Shown here: positions 1-8,370 of the stretch, one piece after another
How positions within the stretch are numbered: the first letter of the stretch is position 1
How the letters are laid out: every line of letters starts with the position of its first letter
Assembly (NCBI GenBank): GCA_026929865.2
Contig: CM049402.1
Span: forward strand, 7,497,001 to 7,561,000
DNA from: Hyperoplus lanceolatus
Taxonomy: Eukaryota > Chordata > Actinopteri > Uranoscopiformes > Ammodytidae
DNA length: 64,000 nucleotides
Direction: 5' to 3'
Position numbers and translations under genes: made by a program
The notes under the pieces: model-generated
Databases searched by the model: none
What the model was told of the DNA's origin: nothing
Seen by the model: the letters and a program-made list of their open reading frames with translations, nothing else

Positions 1-411
1 ATCTGGGAAAGAGCCCAGATTTGACCCAATGTCGGGATTTATTGGCTCCTTACCAGTTAGCCATGAGGTGTTAGGTGATAATATTCTCGTCAAAATTAGA
101 TGGATCGTTTCAGCCACCCCAGATGGCACCAAATTCTTTGCCTTTTTCAGTCTTTTAGACTGATTTGGGCCTAAGGAATATTTATTGAGATATCCATACA
201 TTAAGGGGCACTATGGAACTTTCATGAATTCCTTCTCAATAGTGGTGCCAGTGGGCGGTAAAGTGAGTTGCAGCGATGAGTGCTTTCACTCTGTCAGCGT
301 GAGTGAGCACCGGCCAGAACAGTGATACGTGAGACGGTGTGATTGAGCGGTTATAATAATGGTTGAGGTAGGTTTCGTTGCACCGTTTAGTTTATTTTAG
401 TTTGACTAACC
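1..411. other. Unassigned intergenic sequence
   Basis: No coding region or recognisable element was seen. The first 20 bases form a small hairpin (ATCTGGG...CCCAGAT). The stretch may be old repeat sequence, but I cannot place it. Confidence 0.4.
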
Positions 412-700
412 TTATAGGGGAGAGTGGCCTAAGTTGTGCAACTTTTCACTCAAAGTGACTTTAAAGTAAGGCCTTGACAGTAAAGTCTCCAACTCAAATA
501 TGTACATATATTTCAGGGTGTTGTGCATCCCTGGCAATAAAAACTTTGGATCTGGAATAAACTGTTGAAGAAATATAGTTTTCGGAAAAAAAGTTGTCTT
601 GATGCACAACTTGCCCCCGGTGTGGTGTAAGTTGTGCGGTTGGAGAGAATACCATGGGGTGAATTGTGCCATTGATATATATCTCATAAACTGTAATGCA
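412..700. repeat. Dispersed GGGGTAA-motif repeat, copy 1
   Basis: The copy opens with TATAGGGGAGAGTGGCCTAA followed by GTTGTGC. About 190 bases later it carries a short palindrome made of the same motif (GCACAACTTGCCCC then GGTGTAAGTTGTGC). The same head-plus-palindrome layout occurs near 12675 and 23440, which is why I treat this as a repeat family rather than unique sequence. The family name is not known to me. It is probably a non-autonomous DNA transposon or its remnant, and its true ends are not fixed. Short ORFs across it are not credible genes. Confidence 0.5.
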
Positions 701-965
701 AGACAAATCCATTAGACAATCACTTATTTAAGGTGTATTTAAAGTAAATAAAGTAAAAAGTAAATAGTTGACAAAGATTGAAGGACAATTTTCTTAAACA
801 AGGCCTAGCATATCTAATGGTTTTACCTGCAAAGCTCACAATGACAAAGTCACTATCATCATCTTTCTGGCCATCTGAACTCTCATCAGTGGTGTCGTTA
901 AGTGGAATTGAGATGTCACTCTCTTCTGAGCTACTGTAGACAATCACTTTATTTTGGTGACCAGT

Positions 966-1081
966 GTATACAGCAGGGGTGGCCAACCAGTCAGAGACTA
1001 AGAGCCACATGTTTTACTGTGTTACTGCAAAGAGCCACATCGTACACACGGGTACACATGAACATCCCCCCATCCCTTCCT

Positions 1082-1084
<3 letters not shown>
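966..1084. repeat. Possible hAT-type MITE end fragment
   Basis: CAGGGGTGGCCAACCAGTCAG resembles the left end of hAT-type fish MITEs (CAGNGGT...). It is followed by a repeated AGAGCCACAT segment. No matching right end or 8-bp target duplication was found, so this is at most a truncated copy that runs into the CA repeat. Confidence 0.3.

Positions 1085-1152
<68 letters not shown>
1085..1152. repeat. (CA)n microsatellite
   Basis: About 34 uninterrupted CA dinucleotides. Open frames through it (Thr-His repeats) are artefacts of the repeat. Confidence 0.95.
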
Positions 1153-1154
<2 letters not shown>

Positions 1155-1858
1155 CTCTGCTCAGTCAGATTTACTGTAAATGTCACAACCAAAATGATAA
1201 TGCAGTAACGGCCTTAACTATGTTTCACCCGTTTCAGTTGAATTTTTTAAATAAATAATGCTTGTGCATGCTACCAGGCCCAGGGGCACAAGGGCTCAAG
1301 GGGGCCCTAAGCTAAGGTACTGATAACTTTACATGTCTTATAGTCAAAGAGCTCAGCCACTCATGTCAATAAAAGGTTCCAAAAAGGAATAGCCTAAATA
1401 TAAGGAAATAAATCATCATGGGCCCCTCAACTAGTAGGGGAGAAATACAAAAGCAATTGTAAAGCAACAGCATTATTAGCTCTGTCTTAGGGGCTTCATG
1501 AGGGGCCTCTAAGGCCCCCACGCATACAGGAATAAACTTTCTATGTGTAAATTCTATACTGTTCATCAAAAGTAGCTATCCACCCTTTATCTGTTGAAAT
1601 GGGTCTCTCCATCATATAACATGGGTCTGCAGACCAATCTACTGTTTTTGCAGTTGCAGAGTAAAGGATGCTGCCTGCTACATACACAGTTTACTGCAAC
1701 CATAGTACACAGCAGTAAGGCTGAGTCAGGGCAGGCTTTCTACCTGTGATTAATGAGCTTGTTGTATTTAAATTATTACTTCATGGAGATGAGATATTAA
1801 TACAACCTAGGGGCAAATGAACTCATTAGAATAATGTCTCAATCTTCAAGCATTTGTT
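1153..1858. other. Gene-free stretch with old repeat pieces
   Basis: No supported gene. Fragments near 1277-1310 (GGGGGCCCTAAGC) and 1495-1525 resemble termini of the GGGCCCCC-type hAT element found at 28003-28891, but they are too decayed to bound. Confidence 0.4.
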
Positions 1859-1866
1859 CTCTAGTG

Positions 1867-2657
1867 CAGGGGTTTTCAAAGTGTGAGAAAGTGAGCCCCC
1901 CCTCAGAGAACAAATTTCAGAGGAGCCCCCCCCCCCATTTTTTTTTTATTATTTTACAAATTTAAACATGTTTTTGAAACATTCTAAACATTTTTGTGCG
2001 TTTTTAAACACATAATCCAGTGTTTTAATCCTGCTTCCTTTGAGCATGGATAATACTGACTGAGTGTGCATCGGAGTGAGAAAGATAGGCAGACAGACTT
2101 GCCCAAATTATTGACTAGTTAAATGTCAGTCACACACCCAGTGTTTTTTCGCCAGTGCCTCCAATGTCCTGCTGGAGGAGAATAGTGGCCAGTGGAGAAC
2201 CAGACCCTCCTAGGGGGGTCCGGGGGTATGCCCCCCCGGGAGATTTTTTTTCACCTTTTTAAAGTGAAATGCATGAATCTGGTGCACTTTGAGAGGACAA
2301 TTAAGAGGCTAAATATGAGGAATTTTGTGTGAACAAATAATTTGGAGACACTGGGTCTGATGAATTAGAAGCTATTGAAGAAGGACACATGGATTTTCCA
2401 TAAAAATATTAATTTAAAATAAACAAAATGTATGCAGGGTCCTCTGGGTTGGGCTTGGTGCTCTTTTTCTTTAACGAGACCTATTTCTCTAATTTACTGA
2501 ATGCATTTAAAAGCAGTGAGGGGAACGAAGCAGAAGAACTTGTGTCCAGCTATGCCGTGATCTTAGTATAAAAAAGAAAAACTTTTTTTTTACATATTCA
2601 TCCGCGCCCCCCCTGCCATAACCCCGCGCCCCCCCCCCCACAGTTTGAAAACCGATG
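1867..2657. mobile_element. hAT-type non-autonomous transposon with perfect 8-bp TSD
   Basis: The element is flanked by identical 8-bp direct repeats CTCTAGTG at 1859-1866 and 2658-2665, the target size of the hAT superfamily. Its termini are imperfect inverted repeats: left CAGGGGTTTTCAAAGTGTG, right (reverse complement) CATCGGTTTTCAAACTGTG. There is no transposase reading frame, so it depended on an enzyme supplied elsewhere. It contains C-runs, T-runs and an internal module (about 2120-2575) that recurs inverted inside the different hAT-type element at 28003-28891. The element boundary is seen directly; the superfamily is inferred from TSD length and the CA..TG termini. Confidence 0.85.
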
Positions 2658-2665
2658 CTCTAGTG

Positions 2666-3824
2666 CATTTCATGGTTTTGAGCTTCTAACACTCCCCGAT
2701 CTTCTCTTACAAGCAGCATCTTGTTTTTCAGCACAGAGCAATATGGACCTCAGGTAGAAATATGTCTACCTGACACAGAATATTTTTTTTTTGTAGAAAA
2801 AGATGTGACAGTATTCGAGACTGTGTATCTCTCAGACCTCCGTTGGCCCAGCTATAAATTGCTTTTTTGTGAGACAAGACCCAAGCTCCATTACCCTCGG
2901 TGGCAAAAACCATCTCATGGAAGGAGTTGTCACCTTGAGGCCCATATTCTCTTACGACAGACAAACAGACAGCGCTCCCTCTCTCTCTGCCTTCCACCCT
3001 CTCGTTTGTCTCAATTCCTATTCCATCCCCCTTTCCTATTATATCATTCCAACCCCCTTTTTCTCTGCGATCTGTTTGGATCAAACTGCTCACACACAAG
3101 CATCTCTGATTTTCAATCAATTTCAGGATCAGCACCCCTCACTGTGGCGTGCTTGACAGTCAGCCTTTGGAGCCCCCACTGCTGAATCCATCAAGGACAC
3201 AAACTGATAGCGTTCCCCATCTACATGCAAGTATGAATAAAAAAAAACCCAGGACCACTGCTATCCCTCCTTCCCCTTAACATTATACTGTACTTCTAAC
3301 TTGGTTTTTAGGTTGAGCAAATAAACCCGATAAAAAGCAAAGTAATATTGCAGCGTTCATTTTATAGGAGGAATTCATTGTTGCACATCTCCATAGGGTT
3401 ACTTCTTTAGTATGCCTCCTATTGCAATAAATGAAAAAGAGGAAAAGAGAGTTTAAACTATATTCCGGCTATCAGAAAAATTAAGTAAATAGAACTGGAA
3501 TTATATCAACTTCTTAAGGGGGCACCGTCCCTAAAAAGGGAAATGATAGCCAATTGATTTAAATCAGTCTCATTAAAATGTACCAACAAAAATCGTGGAA
3601 GCTTGAATCATAATTAAATTATTAAAACTATAACAAAAACGTCCATATTAGGAGCTAGTATGTCAAAGGATGCAGAGTTCTGCATAGAAGAGGTTGGAAA
3701 AATTCACTTTGGACAACCTCTAAAAGAACCAGCACAATTAAACACAAATCTTTATTTACAGAAAAATTATGAACACACTCACTCAATGGAATCTAAACTA
3801 AGCTCTTGCCAACACAAACAGATC
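2666..3824. other. Gene-free stretch
   Basis: Open frames on both strands around 2721-3185 have no recognisable domain, overlap each other and follow simple CT/TC-rich sequence, so I do not accept them as genes. No other structure was seen. Confidence 0.5.
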
Positions 3825-3846
3825 TGTGTGCGTGTGTGTGTGTTCG

Positions 3847-3888
<42 letters not shown>

Positions 3889-3911
3889 CGTGCGTGTGTG
3901 TCTGTGTGTGT
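3825..3911. repeat. Imperfect (TG)n microsatellite
   Basis: A TG run interrupted by CG, TT and TC dinucleotides. Cys-Val frames through it are artefacts. Confidence 0.9.
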
Positions 3912-5621
3912 ATGTCAGTCACAACATGTGATATGAAGTTGCAGCAGTGTCCAGCAGATCTGTCCACTCACTGATCAAACCTCTCCCCAGCAGCCTGATT
4001 AGGTGCCATGTTCACAGCACAGTGGCCTGTGATGCAGTAGACAGGCCTGTTCATGCTGACCAATTAGGCTATACCAGAGAGCCCTGCTGGAGGCACTCAG
4101 GCAGCAATGCCAAACAAACAAACACAACAAAACCTGATGAGACCTAGAAAAGCATAAAGACTGTTTAATGTACAGGTTTCCAAATTGTAAATGCATGTAT
4201 TTGGGGATTAGTGTGCAAATAATTAGTTCTGTGTAACTTCAACTACGCTATATTACCAATAATAGAGGATAACTTTTGCCTAAACGGTAAATCCATATTT
4301 ATTGCATGTTTTTTGACAATGCATTATTTTCCAACAAGACTAATGATGAACAGTTCTAAATTCTGACCTGCTAGTGGTAGCATAAGGCATAAGGGGATCG
4401 GCAAAGCCAGTAAGATGAATTATTTGGTGACAATAATTGTCTGTACAAATTACTATCCATCGAGTACTATCAGCCCAGAGTGACAATCATTGAGCTCAAG
4501 CCCCTAATGTGGCTAAAAAGGTCTAATCCAACATCCAGATGCTGAGTAAGTAGTATTAAAAAAAAAAGAAATTCACAAACTCTAGCAATGTAGTCCCTCC
4601 ACCTCTGTGTGTGTAAGTAAACACCCTCCTGCTCACACGGGACAGTGACACCATGCTGTATAAATGATTAAAAAATATATTGCGGAATCAAACACATAAA
4701 TATTATTGTACACATGTAATGGAGGCCATTTTTTTGAAATGTTGCTCTTTGGTAATGTCAGAGTAGTTAGCTACTTAATCAAGCAAACGGTGCGTCACAT
4801 TAATAATAAAGCCCCAGAGATGTGAACAAATACGTTCTCAACTCTCATTAGGACTGTTTCCGCACTGCTAGAGCGGGAGGAAGCTGCCGTGTAACGATGT
4901 GAAGATCACAAGGTAATAAATTAGACACAGACTAGGAATCAACAAACATGGGAAGACTGTTATGACTGAAGCGTGAATACATATCCCAGTCTCATCATGG
5001 TCCTTGACAGGGCCGTGCCCAGACATCCCAGGCAAGGGCTAAAGCAAAAAAGATAAAAACTTTGTTCTTAACATGGGACCTGTTTGTATTCTACTGAAAC
5101 CCATTATTTCACCAGTTAATCAAAAGTAATGCAGACAAGGTTCAGTTGTAAAGACTAATTTAGTCACACTCAATCAATGGTTTCCTTTAGAAAGACAGTA
5201 GGTGATGCAATGTAATGGCATTTAAAAAGATCATATCTATCTTTCCAGCATGTTCACTTCGTAAATGCAGCATGGTTCGTTGTCGGGGGTCATCGTATCT
5301 ACCTGTCTGCAACAGCAATTCACACAGACATCACATTGAGCCTATTCTTTAATCGTTATTCTGGGAAAATTGAATAACACAACTGAAGACACATGTCATT
5401 ATTAATAGAATTTAATAATTACAATAATGAAAAGGAACACATGTGTTAAGAAAACGGCTCTATGAGGTCATAAACCTAGCCATATACTAAAATATCTGTT
5501 ACAAATTACAAACAAGTCCTACTGACCTACTTACTGTAATACTTTGTTTTATGGATAACATAAACAAATCTGTTGTTTTGACTGGTTTCACAATTAATAC
5601 ACGGCCTACATGAGTGAGATC
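3912..5621. other. Gene-free stretch
   Basis: AT-rich sequence without a credible reading frame. Part of it (around 4990-5040, GGGCCGTGCCCAGAC) may be a worn hAT-type terminus. Nothing else can be supported. Confidence 0.4.
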
Positions 5622-5629
5622 ATTTACTA

Positions 5630-5751
5630 CAGGGGTGTCCAAACTACCGCTAACATTGGAGAGGGGCCCCCCTAATCAAATTCTGCTTGGAGGCTTGGGC
5701 CTATGTGATTAGGCTATGTGTCCCTCAGTAAAAAAAGTTTGGACACCCCTG
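5630..5751. mobile_element. 122-bp hAT-type MITE with perfect 8-bp TSD
   Basis: Identical direct repeats ATTTACTA lie at 5622-5629 and 5752-5759. The termini are inverted repeats: CAGGGGTGTCCAAACT on the left and its exact complement on the right (AGTTTGGACACCCCTG). The interior, about 5643-5705, matches the right end of the larger hAT-type element (28823-28884) with a roughly 12-bp deletion. This tiny element has therefore either captured or been built from another family's sequence. Confidence 0.9.
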
Positions 5752-5759
5752 ATTTACTA

Positions 5760-6546
5760 TAACCAAACTGGGGCTGGAGGGAAGATGATTTCCATAAAAG
5801 TCTGGACAAGTTGCAAAGTCAATTTGAGAGGGCGGGGCATGCAGAGTTTTTTTTCTGAATTGATAAGGCATATTTATAATGGATATTGCTATATATTTGT
5901 TTTATTAAGGACACTCCAGGGGCACAGGGGTTCCAGCCTACCTTGGGTCCTATCTGTGCACGTGCCTGGTCCTTGAGCAAAATGGCAAAAGGTCAACAGT
6001 AATTAGTAAAACATGATGGTCCTCTGATGTTGGATAACGCATATAGCTACTGTATGAAGTATAACAAATAAAAGACGTTATGTTGCTGTCATTAACGTCT
6101 GATAAAAACAGAACAAAGTACTGTACAATGAATTGGAAAGAAGAAAAAGGATATATGAGGTCACGTCTCATCCATTTGACTAGTTGGTGCACAAGCAGCT
6201 AAAGATTGTCAGGCTTAAAACTAGAGAGGAAAGGGATTAGGAAGTGAATCCTTGGTAATTAGTTCCACTGGGTGAAAGTCTTAGGAACGATCAACATGAG
6301 AGGAGGCCAAAAATTCAAGGTGATTGGACGCCCGAAGTGAGACAAAAACATGTTTACGTGATGGATTCACTGATAGATACAGTCCTACGTTTCACAATTC
6401 ACACCTTGCACAAGCCCACTCAAGAGTATTACGTGTCTTTGTCCTTTATAGCATTCTGCGGCCACCGAGTACAATCAGTCCATCAGCATCATCACTCTAC
6501 TCTTAACCTGATTGCGGACACATTTGTCTTCATCACCCTGTCTGCC
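5760..6546 (+). promoter_or_regulatory. Upstream region of the receptor gene
   Basis: This stretch precedes the chosen start at 6547. The reading frame is open back to about 6337 but has no ATG with a better case: the extra residues read as random and lack any signal peptide. No TATA box or CpG island was recognised. The transcript start and any 5' untranslated exon are unknown. Confidence 0.3.
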
Positions 6547-7993
6547 ATGATGAACGAGACATCCTCTTCCTCTTCCTCCTCCCTGTGCACCATCTCCAGC
6601 TACCTGAACCTCTGTGCCTCCTCTAAAGTGCTGCTCCTGTTGCCGGGCTTCGGCTTGAACTTCTTCATCTTGGTCTCCCTGGTGTCCTGTCTGCTCGGCC
6701 GGCAGCGCAAGAAGATCCGCAGCAACGTGGCCATCTTCATCCTGGGCAGCACCGCGTGCAACCTGGTCAACCTCAGCCTGTGGCCAATGACCATCCACTG
6801 GAGGCAGCAAGGACGCTGGCTCCTCGGTGCCCGCATGTGCGAGGTCATGGTGGGGGCCAAGCACCTCACCAGCTCGGCCTCCTTCCACTACGTCTCCTTC
6901 ATAACCTTCTCCATCTACCTGACGGTGGTGTGTGGTTGCACGCACCTGGTGAACAGCAAGGTGTTCATGGCCGTGCAGCTCCTGTTCCCTCTCTTGCCGG
7001 TGGGGGTGAAAGAGCTGGCCCTGTGGGTGATCGGAGGAGGCGTGGATCACTTGGATCCCCTCAATCTTACCTGCTTCTCCTTCATCAATGACCAAGTCAT
7101 GAGGGTTCTGCTGCTGGTAAAAATTGCGGTGTTGCTGCCGTTGAGCCTGTACTTCTACGCCCACGTTCTGCACACCATCGTCAAAAGCGCCAAGGTGATG
7201 CACAGGAGCCAGAAGGTCAACGTGCACCTGGCCAAAGTCTTCAGCCTGATCAGTCTCATCACCTTCACAGCACATATTCCAGGTAAGTAAATGCTTGCCT
7301 GACAGATTTTATGTAAAAAGCTTGACTGACTAGTTTGACTGTAAGGCGAGACACTGCAGGTGAATATAGTAAAACAATTGTAAGATGTTTTTTGGGATTT
7401 TAATATTTAATTGACAGTTGAGACATGACATTCTGTAAAGCTACATGAGCCGGATTTGAACCCGCGACCACTGCGACAAAGACTGAGCCTTTGTGTTCTA
7501 CCCATGGAGCACCCCAGTACAGTGACAACACAAGTTCATTTTTGAATTACAATTCGTTTTCTGAAATATTTACATAAATGTGCGCAAGTACGAAAGAAAT
7601 GTTATAGAAGAAAAATTGACAAAAATATCAAAATGTACCATCGCTTAAAAACACGATGTATTTGCATGCCATGCCTCGCCTTAACCATTGAGTGTTGTGT
7701 TGAAATCAGCTCTTATGCCATCCTTCTTGTGCACTATAGGTGCTGTGTTTGCCCTGATGGAGCACCTGTCTGTGTGTCAGGAGACGGTCAGGGATCTATT
7801 GCTGGACCTGCCTTTACTCTCCAGCCCCATCATACTGCTGTGTATGAACACAGAGCTGAGGAGCCAGTGTCGGCTACTGCTGCAGCGCAGAGCCCCGGGC
7901 CACCACTACTTCACGGGCAAGAAATCTGACGTCCACGCGGACAAGCAGCTCAAGAGCCTGACCACCGCAGAGACCGAAAACACTGAACTCTAA
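6547..7993 (+). CDS. Two-exon seven-transmembrane receptor, divergent rhodopsin (class A)-like GPCR
   Basis: Exon 1 is 6547-7282 and exon 2 is 7740-7993, joined by a phase-1 intron (CCAG|GTAAGT ... CACTATAG|GTGCTG), giving 329 aa. The start is the ATG at 6547: it opens a short N-terminus with an N-glycosylation site (Asn3-Glu-Thr) and seven serines, as expected for a receptor without signal peptide. Seven hydrophobic segments fit TM1 about 28-50, TM2 60-83, TM3 98-128, TM4 139-163, TM5 184-211, TM6 228-250 and TM7 about 262-282, then a basic helix-8-like segment. Class-A markers kept are Asn38 (1.50), Trp91 in loop 1, the Cys98-Cys176 pair, Pro198, Pro245 and a second N-glycosylation site at Asn173. 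The usual activation motifs are altered: Asn72 replaces Asp 2.50, SIY (122-124) replaces DRY, AHIP replaces CWxP, and SPIIL replaces NPxxY. It would sit in the plasma membrane; the ligand is unknown. Families that naturally lack DRY, such as V1R/ORA or T2R chemoreceptors, are alternatives, but I do not see their signatures. No frameshift or stop interrupts it. A candidate AATAAA lies at 8242-8247. Confidence 0.85.
7441..7522 (-). tRNA. tRNA-like sequence (tRNA pseudogene or tRNA-derived SINE head) in the receptor intron
   Basis: Read on the minus strand, there is a perfect RNA polymerase III B box, GGTTCAAATCC (7452-7462), and an A-box-like GGGTGCTCCATGGGTAGAAC (7495-7514) at tRNA spacing. 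Between them a 5-6 bp stem (CAAAG/CTTTG) closes a seven-base loop at the anticodon position. The loop lacks T at position 33 and the acceptor arms pair poorly, so a functional tRNA is unlikely. It lies inside the 457-bp intron, antisense to the host gene. A tRNA-derived SINE fragment is the main alternative. Confidence 0.5.
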
Positions 7994-8241
7994 AATTCAT
8001 TCAGAATATGTTAATTATAGTTTTGATGAAATCCAAACTTTTTCATGATAATATGCTTAGATGTGCATGTTTATAAATTACGTGCAAACCCACAAAAGAG
8101 CTTAGGCCACAATTTATTCCAGACAGTGATACATACAGACGAGAACATGGAGCTGATTAGAGAGACTGAGATTTTTTTTTTTTCATTAACTCCACTTCCT
8201 ATTTTTCATTGAGTTTTGGATAAATGTTGAAACAAGCAGCA

Positions 8242-8247
8242 AATAAA
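8242..8247 (+). promoter_or_regulatory. Candidate polyadenylation signal of the receptor gene
   Basis: An AATAAA hexamer about 250 bases after the stop codon at 7991-7993. A second AATAAA is at 8817-8822. Which one is used cannot be told from sequence alone. Confidence 0.35.
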
Positions 8248-8306
8248 CATATCAAAGAACAAGTCAACACGAGGTTTTGGTTTTGTATGATGTTAATGTG
8301 TTGTGG

Positions 8307-8307
<1 letters not shown>

Positions 8308-8358
<51 letters not shown>

Positions 8359-8370
8359 TGTGTGTGTTTG
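8308..8370. repeat. (TG)n microsatellite
   Basis: A TG run of about 20 units, followed by GCGCGCA and a second short TG run. It lies just beyond the presumed 3' UTR of the receptor gene. Confidence 0.9.

Noticed and set aside
2721-3185. Open frames on both strands of 135-154 codons
   Set aside because: No recognisable domain, mutually overlapping, and partly built from CT-rich simple sequence.
6337-6546. N-terminal extension of the receptor by 70 residues
   Set aside because: The frame is merely open, beginning at a GTG. The extension is not signal-like, and the ATG at 6547 gives a normal receptor length and a glycosylated N-terminus.
6475-7275. Long minus-strand open frame (266 codons) opposite the receptor exon
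   Set aside because: It mirrors the GC-rich, well-supported receptor exon and has a low-complexity His/Gln/Asp/Gly-rich composition with no domain.
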